A stretch of 64,000 nucleotides of DNA from Nymphaea colorata (lineage: Eukaryota > Streptophyta > Magnoliopsida > Nymphaeales > Nymphaeaceae): contig NC_045139.1 in the NCBI RefSeq assembly GCF_008831285.2, positions 12,870,704 through 12,934,703 of the forward strand, written 5' to 3'. The position numbers and the translations under genes were made by a program. A model generated the notes under the pieces. It saw only the letters and a program-made list of their open reading frames with translations. It was not told the origin of the DNA and did not search any database. This document shows positions 12,516-24,830 of the stretch, piece by piece; positions within the stretch are counted from its first letter, which is position 1, and each line of letters opens with the position of its first letter.

Positions 12516-13997
12516 CTAGCTTAGCTATTATACTCAAATCTAGTACAAATCCATTCACATGGAGACATGGTCATATCATATCCTATAGTTGAAGTATTGG
12601 ACCAATCATATGCTTTAGTTGGCGAATAGTTGCTAAAATAGTAATTTTTCGATCAATTAATACAAGGATATTTGTTATGTTAACAACAAGAAGGATTTTG
12701 ATCACTTATATACAATTGTTGATGGTGTTGGCCTTTACAAATCAACACCTATGGAAATATAGGTGTTACACGGACAAAATTTTCTTTCATTCTTCACCTG
12801 CATGACGTAAGTCTGCATGCTAGACTTACCAGCCAAATCACCACCCGTATGGATACTAAATGAATAAGGGACAACCAGCCTTTGCCTCGACTAGAGAACT
12901 TAGTATTTTCTTGACAGGAAAAACTTACAAAGACTCAAAGCAATACAACTCATCCAACTGCACACTGCTTGGCTTGGCTTATGTACCCGGCCACGCATGC
13001 CAGCGGTTGGCCACGAGCACTACTGCCTGCATGGCATTTGGCTGTAGGGCCATTATCTGACACGTTCCCTCGGCCTAAAACTACTAGGCACTACTGGCAT
13101 TGCTGCCCGGCTGCCATCTAGCAATATATGTTCCCTCCATGGCACCACATTTGAATTCCTTCCATCCGATGATACCAAGTGTCCCATGTTTTAATTTGCA
13201 GCATCCACTTGTTGAGGGGCCAGTTCACATCTACATTCAAATTCCTTCCATCTGATGCTACCAAATGTACCATGCTTCACTTTGCAGTGTCCACGTGTTG
13301 AGGTACCGCTGCCCTATTTGCCAATAGGGCTCCTGATAGGACCCGACCTTGCTATGGCTAAAATGTTGCCAATGGTCGGTCCTACTCCCAAGATCAATGG
13401 AGGGAGGCGCACTATATCTCACTTAAGTTAGGGGATTCAATTTTTTAACCCAGCTGGAAAGCAATCCTAGCTCAAAATCAACCCTAGGATGGTTTACAAG
13501 TAAGGTTAATCCCAGCCTGGTTTCAACCTACTACAAGAATTAACAAGGTGTGACGCTAGTACAACCGCAAGTGATACATTAATTCACTCTCACTCCATCA
13601 AGCATTCATCATAGACCAAACTATCTTGTCATTCATGCCTAGGCACGTACAAACTATACCCTAAATCCCTAGGTGTTCTTCATTAGTCTGGATTGTGTCC
13701 TCAGCTAGAGAGCCTCGAAGGAACCCACGGTCGTTTAATTGGCCCAAAGGCGGGCTGCAATCATAGTGGTTCTATAGGATGGAAAGTGTCTCACCTGCTG
13801 GAGCCATGTCAGGCATTCCCCATAGCGAGATGACCGAAGGTGAAATCCACAGCTATTGCTGCCCCTCAGTATTCAGCTGCACTTCTATTCGCTTTTAGCT
13901 ACACCACAAATCCGTAGCTAATTGCCGCTTTGATTACACCTTAGCTCAAACAAGATGACATCAAGTAAATGATCTATTAAATCAGCATGAGCTTAAC
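12516..13997. other. Intergenic spacer
   Basis: Holds the 90-bp tandem duplication and moderately GC-richer sequence at 12950-13900. The only frame (12860-13060) resembles nothing known. Confidence 0.5.
13146..13305 (+). repeat. Roughly 90-bp diverged tandem duplication
   Basis: AATTCCTTCCATCCGATGAT (from about 13154) recurs as AATTCCTTCCATCTGATGCT (about 13240), each followed by CCAARTGT, a TTTGCAG and CAC(T/G)TGTTGAGG. Confidence 0.5.
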
Positions 13998-14573
13998 AAG
14001 AGAAGATGAAATGCATCACCACCCTCCTCCCCTTCTTTCCCTCTTCTCTCTCTTCCCCTTCTTCCCCTCTTCTCCTTCCCCTTGCGTGCCCTCCTCCCCT
14101 TCTTCCCCTCTTCCCCTCTTCTCCCTCTTTCCCTTCTTCCCCTCTTCCCCTCTTCTCCTTCCCTCCTCGTGCCATCCTCCCCTTCTTCCCCTCTTCTCCC
14201 TCTTCCCTCTTCTCCTTCCCCTCGCGTGCCCTCCTTCCCCTCTTCTCCCTCTTCCCCTTCTTCCCCTTCCCCTCGCGTGCCCTCCTCCCCTTCTTCCCCT
14301 CTTCCCCTCTTCTCCTTCCCTCCTCGTGCCCTCCTCCCCTTCTTCCCCTCCCCGTGCCCTCTTCCCCTCTCCCTTCTTTCCCTCCTCGCTGTGCCCTCTT
14401 CCCCTCTTCTCCTTCCCTCATCACCGTGCCCTCCTCCCCTTCTTTCTCCTCCATCCTTCCCTTCCTCCTCCTCCTCCCTCTTCCCCTTCTTCCTCTTCCC
14501 TCCGTCCCTTCCTCCTCCTCCCTCCTTCCTTCCCTTCCTCCTCCCTCCTTCCTTCCCTTCCTCCTCCAACGGT
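13998..14573. repeat. Polypyrimidine minisatellite
   Basis: Almost pure C/T on the plus strand, built of CCCCTTCTTCCCCTCTTCTC-type blocks punctuated by CGTGCCCTCCT, which recurs about every 30-60 bases (from 14085 to 14426). All six frames overlapping it are open by composition, not coding. It is followed by TGGAAAAATTTTTCCA and, at 14736-14750, a CAAACGGCCCCTAA end typical of plant transposons. Confidence 0.5.
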
Positions 14574-15289
14574 CACAAAAATATTTCCTGAAAATTTTTT
14601 CCATCCCTCTGGCTGGAAAAATTTTTCCAGAAATATTTTGCCATTTCCACTTTCAACGGTAAAAAAAAAATTCTAAGTTTGATGAGAAGGAAAAATTTTA
14701 AAATTTAGAAATTTTTTTCCACTGCTACAGTGAGGGCATCAAACGGCCCCTAAAGAAAAGCATATTGATATATACAACGAGGAAGGAGGCGGTGGCATTT
14801 TAGTCATTTTTTATAGATTTTGTACATGAAGTTTTTTTAATATTTTCATAGTCCTCATTTCATCGTTTCAAAAGTCTTTCTTTTTTATTTTAATGAAAGC
14901 ATTTTAGTTATATGATTCCGTGCACGTGCATGAAGGTGTACATGGAAATTGGTGCATAGTATTGCAATGACCAAAAATATATTTATTAAAATAATAAAAA
15001 GATACATTTTAAAAAGGTAAAACATGATTTAAAAAGTAAATATGTCTAAAATGTCCACTTCCTTTACAAAATTTTCAAAAATGCCCCACCCCTTTGGTAC
15101 GGAAGTAATATGAAAACACCAACTACAAACAAATAATTATATAGACAAGAGCTTGGAACTATATTGAAAATAATCAGGAATAAAACTGAAAAAAGCGTGT
15201 AAAGTAATGACCAAAAAAAGTAAAAATTTATATTTTGTTACAAAGAAACACATGATCACAACAAAAAGAAGGAATAACAAAAACATCAA

Positions 15290-16895
15290 GTAGACAATCC
15301 ATTTAAACAACTGATAAAGGTAGTAAATGATGAAGCTGAGTATTATATAGAAAACAAAACATCTGACCTAATAGGAGAAGATTTCATTTTCCCAAGTAAC
15401 CATAAATTCAAAGATATTCAAGGAAATATTATAAACAGCAAAACTAGCATTAGTAAAGAAGTAATAATATCAAACTATAGGTTTAATATCACCTTTGAAA
15501 TACAAGAAAACAGAAAAGATGGTAAAATCGATATCATTTTAGGAAATAAATGGTTAAACAAACTGGCAGCCTATGAAATAGAAAAAGAAATATTGGAGAT
15601 AAATACTAATAATAAGAGAATATTAATGTCATGAGATTTAGATGAATAACAGGATAAGCACAAAAGAATTTACTAATGAATGTAAAAGCGAAATTTGAAA
15701 AAGGATGATGAAGAAATTAGAAAATGATTTCAAAACACACATATTACTACATAAATTCATAGAAAAACTAAAAGAAATGGTTAGGATAGGATGGGAATTA
15801 GATACAAAAATAATCGAAGGATCTGAAGCACCCTATTCAAACTATGAAGAACATTTACAACATGAGTGGTATGGAAAAGAAAAATTTATTTATATACTAA
15901 TAAAAGTAATAGTCAACGGATATCACAGTAGATATTACACACCTTATATATATACATAAACACAGATAAATATTCGCAAGAAAATTTGTTTTGAAGAAAG
16001 TTGGGAAATACTCAAAACATGAATAGAAGTGAAAGGGTTTAATGGAACAAAGATTACCTAACAAGATCTAAAAATTAAAACAAATTTCAAGATACAGTTA
16101 CTTCAGCAAATTTGATTGCAAAAGTGGTTTTTACTATTTAAAAATAGATGATAAAAAATAAAGAATTGAAAGCCTTCACAGTGCCTAGTGGGTATTATGA
16201 ATGGAATGTGTTACCATTTGGATACAAAAATGCACCAAGGAGATTCCAGATTTTCATAGACCAAAAATTCAAAGGGCTAAGAAACTGTGTTATATATATA
16301 TGATATATTATTATATACTTATACACTTGAATATTACTACGAATTTATTAATAGAATTCATACAATATGCAACTGAAGCCGGAATAGCTATCAGTAAACA
16401 AAGCAGTTATTTGCAAAAACAAAAAGAATTTTTAGGGATTGAGATAGATAAAGTAGGAATAAATATGCAAAATCACATAGCACAAAAAATAGCACTATTT
16501 AAAGATCTAGACACAAAAACCAAACTACATTCTCTTTTAGGATTAGTAAACCAAGCAAGAGAATGCAAACCAAAATTATCAGAACATTGCATCCTCTTAC
16601 TAAAGACTTTGAAAATAGATACAAAATATTATTGGGATGACAAAGATACAAACCACATACAAAAAATTCAAAAAAATATGTAAAAATTTACCAAAGTTAG
16701 AATTCCTAGATGAAAACAAAAAGTTCATTTGGATTATTGAATCAGATACATCAAGCAAGAGTTATGGCTCCATACTGAAATATCGATATAAAGATTAATC
16801 AAAAGAATATTTATGTAGATACCATTCCGAAAGCTTTAAAGAAAACGAGACAAAATGGGAAATAAATAGAAAGGAATTAGTAGCTATCTATTATG
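15290..16895 (+). pseudogene. Endogenous caulimovirid-like pararetrovirus, left arm, 5' piece
   Basis: Plus-strand frames show, in order, a retropepsin-like C-terminal region (about 15330-15640, with IILGNKW) and RT to RNase H sequence (about 16160-16895, with EFLGIEIDKVGI and SLLGLVNQAR typical of Caulimoviridae). Frames are broken by stops near 15634, 15650 and 16680 and by frameshifts around 16155-16340. The RT N-terminal part seen in the right arm is missing here, and the catalytic box is disrupted. The copy stops at a TTATG where the copia element entered. Family assignment rests on RT/RNase H motifs only. Non-functional. Confidence 0.5.
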
Positions 16896-17367
16896 TGTAA
16901 GATTATTTGGTGGGCCGACATATGTCAATTAGGAATTTCAGACATTATGGTTGTCTTAACGTAAATATCTGCTAAGTGATTGCATTTTGGGATATTACGT
17001 CATTTTAGATGGTATGGGGTAATTTTGAAATGTATAGATACCAGTACGCAATTACGGACTCTTTGATGAGCAGAATTCGTAATTGTTCTCATTATAAAAT
17101 GGTAGTGGTCCATGGGATCGTGCAATGGTTGCCTGAAACGTTGGTTTCTAGGGTTTTCCTCTTCCCCATCTGAGAGAGACGTCAAGCGCGCCGCAAAGAC
17201 CCTGGAAGATCCTACCGCGATCTACCGTCCAGTTCTTTGGATTTAAGTATGCTTCCGCTTTAAGTTTAAGGTTTTGTTTAATTCAATGATTTAGCATGAA
17301 CATGATCCTGTTTTGTTTAGGGCATATACATTGGTTTTGTGTATGCATGAGAAGAGAAATCCTAACA
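16896..17367 (+). repeat. Left LTR of the nested copia element
   Basis: A 472-bp repeat matching 22493-22969. A TATA-like TATAAAAT at 17093-17100 (also in the right LTR at 22690-22697) is the likely promoter. It is preceded by TTATG and followed by the primer-binding site. Confidence 0.5.
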
Positions 17368-17369
17368 AT

Positions 17370-17382
17370 TGGTATCAGAGCC
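17370..17382 (+). other. Primer-binding site of the nested copia element
   Basis: TGGTATCAGAGCC, complementary to the 3' end of initiator tRNA-Met, two bases after the LTR end. This is the usual copia arrangement. Confidence 0.5.
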
Positions 17383-19341
17383 TATGGTCATTGTTCAATC
17401 GTTGATCTTTTGGATGATTTTGTGTGTCTTTTCGTTGGGTTTTTCCCTGTTCTTCGGCTGCAAGTATTGTTTAAAAAAAAAAAATTGGAAAGGGGGCGAC
17501 AGCCTCCATCGGGTGGGCGTTGGAAGCCGTCGGCTTCCGTTGCAACCGGAGAAAGGGAGAGAAGGGAGGGGTGCAACGGCTGGAGTCAGGCGTTCTGGCG
17601 GGGTAGGAGGGCTGCGACGGCCTGTTCGGGCGATGACCGGCCGCCTTCCGTGTGCCCTACCTTCGTTTTTTTGTTTTTGAAGGATTGCACTGTAAGGGAC
17701 GACGACAACAACAAAAAAAAAAAAAAAAGTCGCTAGCCTCCATCCGGCCAAGTCCAGCCACGCCGGGGGGTTCACCGTCGCCGGACGGCGCCGTATGACC
17801 CACCGGTGCCCACCCTCAGCCTGTCGGTGGCTCTTTTGTCGCCGCTTCAGCCACCTAAATCTGTAAAAACGGGCAGAATGTCGATGAGGGGAAACCGGCC
17901 AGAATCTGCTGGTTTCCGGCGGGCGTCGGCCCGCCATCGTGGCGGCCGACGTCCGGCGATGCTGGCGACACCTGCCGGTGGCCACCCACGGTGATGGGCG
18001 GCCTGCCGGTGGAGCTTCGCCACTCGCCTGTCGTTCGGCAGGCGAGCGGTGGAGGCAACGCCCGCGATCGCTCGCGCGGTCGAGCGGACCGGGTCGGGTC
18101 TTGCAGACCCGATCCAGATCCATCAGATTTAAAAAGAAAAAAAAATCATTTTGCCGCCCGCCCGTGCCTTTGTGTTAAGATTTCGGACCGGGTCGGGGCC
18201 GGCAGGACCCGACCTGTATCCATATGGCCTGGTTTTAAAACTCGAACCGGTTCATTCGGTTTCAGACCGGTTCAATCTGATTCAGAACCGTTTCAGACCT
18301 TTTGGGGACCGATTCAGATCTTTTCTGGACCGGTTCAGTTGTTTTTGAGACCGGTTCGGACCTTCTACACCCGATTCAGACCATTTTGGGAACGGTTCAT
18401 TCAATTTTAGAACCGATTCGGACCCTTTTCAGAACGGTTCAGTTATTTTCAGACCGGTTCAATTGATTTTCAGACCGATTCAGGGCATTTGAGACCGGTT
18501 TATTCAGTTTTAGAACCGATTTAAGTCATTTTCAAACTGATTCAATGGGTTCTAGAACCGATACGGTCTATTTTGACCGGTTCGTCCAATTTTTAGACTG
18601 GGTCAGCCCTATTTAGGGGCATGTGGGTGTTTTAGTTGCGGTTTAAGAACGATAAGGGCCACTTTAAGGCCGATTCAGTGGTTCTTGACCCACTTAAGCA
18701 CAATTATGGTATCAGTTTATAAAATTTTGGACTCTTTTGGGCCCATATCATTGAATCATTTGGTTTTGAATTCAATATAATACAATTTTGTATGTGTCAC
18801 ATCATTGAATCATTTGGTTTTGGATTTAATGTAGGGCAAATTTGTATGTAAATTTTAATTCATGTATCATGTTTTGCATGTTTTAAATTTGTGAGTTTAC
18901 TTTAGATGAATATTTGGATTATGAATTTGATCTTTGGCCATGTCTGTTGTTTGAAATGAGTAAGTTTGTACTTTATGTCGCGAAAGTGACTTCTGTTGTA
19001 TGAATTTGCCTGTTTTGAACATTAGATGATGGTATACTTGATCCATGCGGGCAATGATCAACCCAAATGAGGATTGTTGTTTGGTCAGGTTTAAGTATAC
19101 AGGGCAATGAATATGTGATAGTTTTTCAGGTTTCCATGTGAATAACGAGTCAATCCAAAGATAGGTTCGTTGTTTGACAGGGTTAATTATTATCTATATT
19201 CATTGTTGACCAAGAATACCACTTGCAGTTAGTATTTCAATCCAAAGATTGGATATTAACGTTGCACCAGTACCTTGTGATAGGATTTAGGTCATTGCAT
19301 TTAAATTCATTTATATTTGTTATTTCATCTTTGTACATGTA
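17383..19341 (+). other. Unusually long leader of the copia element, GC-rich then minisatellite
   Basis: About 1.96 kb lies between primer site and gag. The first part (17480-18120) is strikingly GC-rich for this window and open for 242 codons on the minus strand, which is likely compositional. The next part (18180-18640) repeats ACCGGTTCA- and ACCGATTCAG-type motifs about every 20-35 bases. The remainder to gag is AT-rich and has no recognised content. Confidence 0.5.
18236..18640 (+). repeat. Degenerate ACCGGTTCA minisatellite
   Basis: Variants of GACCGGTTCA and GACCGATTCAG recur many times with T-rich spacers (for example at 18246, 18268, 18308 and 18330). It lies in the copia leader. Confidence 0.5.
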
Positions 19342-20391
19342 TTGATTGTGAGCATGCTTTGGTTTGTTCTTTGTACAGTGAGTTCTGCTTCCATGATATC
19401 TGCAAATTTGAGTACTGTTCCTGAGTTAAATGGTTCGAATTTTAAGGACTGGAAAGAAACTGTTATGATTGTTCTGGGTTGTATGGATCTAGACCTTGCA
19501 TTTAGGGAGTTATGCCCACCTCATCCAACATATCAAAGTTCCTATGATGATAAGCGGTACTTTGAACGGTGGGAATGCTCAAACCGCATGTGTCTAATGA
19601 TCATGAAGAGATCAATCCCAGAAAATTTTAGGGGCTCTATTACTGAAAAGGCTAGTGCCAAGGCGTTCCTTGAAGAGATTGAAAAACGTTTTGCTAAAAA
19701 TGAAAAGGCTGAAACAAGCACTCTTTTGAGTAAACTTGTGACCCTGAAGTATAAAAGTAAAGGGAACATATAGAAGCACATTATGGAAATGTCTCATCTT
19801 GCTTAAAAATTACAGGCGCTAGGTCAGAGGTTACCCGAAGACTTTATAGTACATATGGTTCTTCTTTCTCTTCCACCACAGTTTGGACAGTTTAAAGTTA
19901 GTTATAACTGTCAGAAGGAGAAATGGACTCTTAATGAGCTCATTTCACACTGTGTGGAAGAAGATGAGAGATTGAAGCATGATAGAATAGAAAGTGCTCA
20001 CTTGGCTACTATGTCTAAAAGTAATAGAAAGAAGGCTATTAAGAAAGTTGCAGTTGATCATGCATCCATCAAAAAACAAATGAAGCATAAGGAAGGCAAA
20101 TCAAGCTGCTTCTTTTGCAATGATGAAGGTCATATGAAGAAGCATTGTACTAAGTATCACGCATGGCGTGAAAAGAAAGGTACGATTCTTACTTTGGTTT
20201 GTTCTGAGGTTAATTTAATTTCAGTACCAAGGCACTTGTGGGTAGATTCGGTTGCTACTACTCACATAAGTGTTTCTATGCAGGGCTGCCTAAATTATCA
20301 GACGCCAATTGATGCTGAAAGATTCGTCTATGAGGGCGATGATATGAAGGCGAAGGTTGAAACCATAGCAGTTTTTTTGAGTTATTGTTAA
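19342..20391 (+). pseudogene. Copia gag and protease remnant
   Basis: Gag runs in two blocks. 19342-19773 has LNGSNFKDWKETVMIVLGCM, typical of copia gag, and ends at a stop. 19855-20391 resumes with the domain ending MVLLSLPPQFGQFK. A zinc knuckle CFFCNDEGHMKKHC (C-x2-C-x4-H-x4-C) follows at about 20110-20151. The protease site reads WVDSVATTHIS where active copies have DSG, so the catalytic motif is altered. An in-frame stop at about 19771 and another near 19804 split gag. Not functional. Confidence 0.5.
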
Positions 20392-20550
20392 AGACTAGTT
20401 GTTATTTGAATTTGATAAAAACTTATGTAATACCGCCTTTTAGACAGAATTTGGTTGTTATTTCCTGAACAAATTTGGTTATTATTGTTCATTTGGAGGA
20501 AGTAAATTTAAGTTGTTTCTACACTCAAATTTGATTGCCACTGGTTTTTT

Positions 20551-20662
20551 GTCTAGTAGCGATAACCTTTATTTGCTTGATATGGTTGCTTCATATAATG
20601 AAACTTGTCTAGTAGCGATAACCTTTATTTGTTTGATATGGTTGCTTCATATAATGAAACCT
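20551..20662 (+). repeat. 56-bp tandem duplication inside copia
   Basis: Two near-identical adjacent units, 20551-20606 and 20607-20662, starting GTCTAGTAGCGATAACC. They lie between the protease and RT remnants and add to the damage in the element. Confidence 0.5.
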
Positions 20663-21059
20663 TGCATGTAACGTTTAGTGGTACTAAAAGAAAATTAGTC
20701 AAAGAGAATTCTGCTATGTTATGCTATTGGCGCTTAGGACATATCTCTGAAAAGATAATATAAAGGCTTATGTCAAAAGGAATTCTTGAGTCCCTTGATT
20801 TTGCAGACTTTAATGTTTGCATTGAATGCATAAAGGGAAAATAAACAAACATTATGGGGTTATAAGTTTTTATAATACATCCAGTAAGTCTTTCTTTGAA
20901 AGGGAAATGCCCATTTCTTTGAGGATATTGAGTTTGGGAGGTGATCAGGTTATGAACATTGCCTTTGAAGAGGGACCTGAGTCCAATCTATTCAGAAGAA
21001 GGCAATGATGTCGATCTTCATATTGAAGAACAAACTCAACAACCTCAAGAAAATTAAGT

Positions 21060-22097
21060 AGATGTGTCACTAAGGAAATCTATATATGGACTAAAGCAAG
21101 TTTTCAAGTCAATGGTATTACAAACTTCATCAAGTTATAGTTTCATCTGGTTTCGAAACTAATATGGTTGATGAATGTGTATACCAAAAGTTTAGTGGGG
21201 GCAAATTTATCTTTCTGGTTTTATATGTCATTGATATATTGCTAGCAAGTAATAATGTAGGCATATTGCATGAAACTAAGAATTTCTTGTCAACAAAGTT
21301 TGACATGAAGGATCTTGGTTGTGCATCTTTTGTATTAGGGATCCAAATATTTCGAGATTGTTTTCGGTGTATTCTTTGGATTATCACAAAAGGCCTACAT
21401 TAATAAGGTGTTTCACCGTATGACACGAAAAGTTGTAAACCAAGAAATACTCCAGTTACTAAAGGAGACAAGTTTTGTCTCAAACAGTGCCCTAGAAGTG
21501 AAATCGAATCTAAGGAAATGGAAATGATTCCCTATTTGTCTGTTGTGGGAAGCCTTATGTATGCTCAGGTTTGTACTCGTTTGGATATTGCATTTATCAT
21601 TGAAATGTTAGGCAGATACTTAAGTGATCCTGGTATGGATCATTGGGAAGCAGCTAAAAGGGTATTGAGGTACTTACAAAGAACAAAAGGTTTTATGCTC
21701 ACATACAGGAAGTCAGACCAGTGAGAGATCATTGGGTATTCAGATTCTGACTTTGCTGGGTGCCAAGATAATGGCATTCAATCAGGTTTTGGGATTGCAG
21801 AATTTTGTCACGAGGCTGCGCATTATGTATGGTATAGAAAGACCACTAAGGTTGTTGTGTGACAATAATTCAGCAGTCATGTACTCTTATAATAGCTACA
21901 GTTTGTCAAAGTCGAAGCACATCGACATTAAGTTTTTGGGCTGTTAAAGAGGGGATACAGAATGGTCAAGTGTCTTTAGAGCATATTGGGACAAACTCTA
22001 TGATTGCGGATCCGTTTACCAAGGGTTTAACACATAAGGTCTTTCACGAACATGTTGTTCATATTGGGGTGTTATCTTTGGATGATGTGTTGGTTTA
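21060..22097 (+). pseudogene. Copia reverse transcriptase and RNase H remnant
   Basis: SIYGLKQ near 21080 is a copia RT block. 21164-21403 has LVLYVIDILLAS, where the catalytic YVDD box reads YVID, and KFDMKDLG. 21518-21724 has VVGSLMYAQVCTRLDIAF and WEAAKRVLRYLQ. RNase H follows in shifted frames with YSDSDFAG at about 21740 and SKSKHIDIKF at about 21905. Several stops and frameshifts separate the pieces; integrase is nearly absent upstream. Confidence 0.5.
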
Positions 22098-22492
22098 GTG
22101 AGAGTTTGTATTTTGTTTGCTCTAATATATGGACACGTATTCAGTTTTCTGCAGAATAAAGTTTAAAGTTCTTTGGTTCCATTCTGTGTTTATGTTTTGA
22201 TCTCCATAAGGTTTTAAAGTTGGACCAGTTGAGAATAGACATGTTGTAATCACATTGCATGTAATTCTCATGCCATACATCCATATCAGATCTATGTCAT
22301 TGATTATGTTAACATTTGTGATCATTGAAGGTTTAGCTAATTTTAATATAGTGAAAGCCGCGTTGGTTCTGTGTTGATATGATCATGTTTGAGATTGGTG
22401 AAAATGACGTTTAATAAGATAGCAGTTATGAGCTCCTAAGGTTTTATGTAATGTCTGAATGTATAAAGACATATTTGGCCCAAGTGGGAGAT

Positions 22493-22969
22493 TGTAAGAT
22501 CATTTGGTGGGCCGACATATGTCAATTAGGAATTTCAGACATTATGGCTGTCTTAACGTAAATATCCGCTAAGTGATGGCATTTTGGGATATTACGTCAT
22601 TTTAGATGGTATGGGGCAATTTTAAAATGTATAGATACCAGTATGTAATTACGGACTCTTTGATAGGCGGAATTCGTAATTGTCCTCATTATAAAATGGT
22701 AGTGGTCCCTGGGGTCGTGCAATGGTTGCCTGAAACGTTGGTTTCTAGGGTTTTCCTCTTCCCCATCTGAAAGAGACCTCAAGCGCGCCGCAAAGACCCT
22801 GGAAGATCCTACCGCGGTCTACTGTCCAGTTCTTCAGATGGATTCAGGTACGCTTCCGCTTTAAGTTTAAGGTTTTGTTTAATTCAATGATTTAACATGA
22901 GCATGATCCTGTTTTGTTTAGGGCATATACATTTGGTTTTGTGTATGCATGAGGGGAGAAATCCCAACA
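22493..22969 (+). repeat. Right LTR of the nested copia element
   Basis: A 477-bp match to the left LTR with scattered substitutions and small indels near 22835. It begins directly after a purine-rich tract and ends at the second TTATG copy. Confidence 0.5.
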
Positions 22970-24830
22970 TTATGCACTTTGCATTTTGAAATATAAGTTG
23001 TCTTCACCAAATTCATTGTTAGAACTGATAACACCCAAGTTAAACATTGGATCAATGCTAAGTTAGAAAATTCCATCGTTAAAAAGGAGATTAGAAGATT
23101 AGTCAATGAAATTAGATTATTTGACTTCTCCATTGAACTACTAAAATCAACCAAGAACAATTTTGGAGATGTATTATCTAGGAATCCAGAACTGAATGAA
23201 GAAAAACAACAGAAATAAGGACAATGCAATGGAATGATCCAGAGCATCTGCGAAAATTATTTAAGGAATCATGAGGAGTTGCGGCATTAAGCCAAGCCTC
23301 TCCGAAATGAATGTCCGAAAACTGATATAGACAACAACATGCACAGACATAGAGTTTCGGGATAAAACCCAAGTCTCTCTGTGAACACAGATTTACTAAC
23401 AAGATTTTTTTTCAGGAACTCAAGAATGAGATTCTCAACCTCAAAGAAGAAATAGAAACATTCAAATCCCAAGTCAGCAGCTTAATGATTTATATGTAGC
23501 AAACACAAAAAAAGACAAGACTCAAAACAAACCCAAACAAATAATGTCCAGACCAAAGATCCAAAACCCAAAACCAAAGACAAAGAACCTAAGGCAAAGG
23601 TGTTTTACAGATTGAACCCGTAAAGAAGCCAAACTTCTTCAAGAACCAAAATCGAAATGAGAAATTCCAAAAACCCATTCCCAACAAACCAAAAGTAGTC
23701 CAATTCATTCCACCACAAGTCCAGACTTACAAGGAAAACAATACAAAGCCAAAAAAGAGAAAGCCAAGCCCACATCATAAATACCATGTCTAAAACTTGA
23801 AACAAATTATGGATTTCTTAAACAAGAAACTTAGAGAAGAAACAAAGGAAGGAGAAGGTTATACTACGGTCCCATTGGATTCATCAAACTAGTAGCTTAC
23901 CCTAAGGCCAATCCAAACGTAGTGAAGATAGCATACAGCTATGGACTTCCCCACACAGTATATACCACAAATGCAAAGGACCTTGAAGAAATACCAAAGT
24001 TATGCCGAATGGCAAAAAGATATTTAGATATCACCAAAGCTGAGTTAATATATGTAACATTCTACTCAGCACAAGTCGAGATATTAGAGGACAAAATTAT
24101 ACCGCCACTTCATTGTATCAAATTAGGACTTATGAAGGCAATGATAGATCTATAAGTATAGACGCAAGAGGAAATATTATTACTAGAAATTAAAGAAGTC
24201 TATGCTAGAAAAAGAGCCAAAAGCATTCAGTTAATTTTTTAAGAATTACTTCAACAATATCAACACCAGAAGACCCTAAGGCCAATCCAAAGGTCATCAG
24301 ATCATATTCTCACAATCACAAAAGACCAAAGATGGATCCTCAGAGGAGGTAGCCAGATGGCTAGAAACACCGGCAAAACTAGAGTTACTACCAACAACCA
24401 AAGCTATCAAAGTAGGATTTATGTCAAAAACCAGTTTAAAGCATTATTACAAAATGATACAGAAAACACCAGAGCATGAATGTTCTGAGTGTTCAAAAAA
24501 TCTAAAATTATGTGATGTCAAACTCGAATGAGTACGGCAATTCACCTAACAAAGAAGATGTGATTTAAATGAAGATGCAAAGACGATGTGATTTAAAGGA
24601 AGATGCAAAGGAGATGTGACTTAAAGAAAGATGCAAAGAAGATGTGATTTATAGAATGATGCAAAGAAGATGTAACTTAAAGGAAGATGTAAAGAAGATA
24701 CAAAGAAGATGTGACTCAAAGAAAAAATGCTGCTCCTTAACAATGAACTATACTCCCCTATAAGAAGACCAGCAGACTATCACTCTGAGAGGCAGATCTC
24801 CCTCATCTCTCCCCCTCTCTCATACCTTTG
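22970..24830 (+). pseudogene. Endogenous pararetrovirus, left arm, 3' piece
   Basis: Sequence resumes immediately after the copia element with the rest of RNase H (about 22970-23215), then a Lys/Pro/Gln-rich region with several stops (23250-23810), then an open frame (about 23800-24160) that I cannot assign. The tract 24540-24720 is non-coding and carries repeats of GAAGATGTGAYTTAAAGRAAG type. A TATA-like TATAAGAAGA at about 24759 may be a viral promoter remnant. The arm ends near 24830, where the inverted copy begins. Confidence 0.5.

Larger units (their letters stand above)
16896..22969 (+). mobile_element. Full-length degenerate Ty1/copia LTR retrotransposon
   Basis: LTRs at 16896-17367 and 22493-22969 start TGTAAGAT and end AACA. 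A perfect 5-bp target duplication TTATG lies at 16891-16895 and 22970-22974. A tRNA-Met-type primer site TGGTATCAGAGCC follows the left LTR at 17370, and a purine tract AAGTGGGAGA precedes the right LTR. Internal order is a long leader, gag, protease remnant, then RT and RNase H, the Ty1/copia arrangement, with most of integrase missing. By eye the LTRs differ at roughly 30 positions (about 6%), so the insertion is old. It sits inside the RNase H region of a pararetrovirus copy. Confidence 0.5.

Noticed and set aside
13982-14676. Several long open frames (about 170-229 codons) on both strands
   Set aside because: They are all low-complexity products of the C/T-rich minisatellite, open in many frames at once.
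17395-18123. A 242-codon minus-strand frame in the copia leader
   Set aside because: GC-rich composition suppresses stops, other frames are open too, and no domain is visible. It lies antisense in an LTR element.
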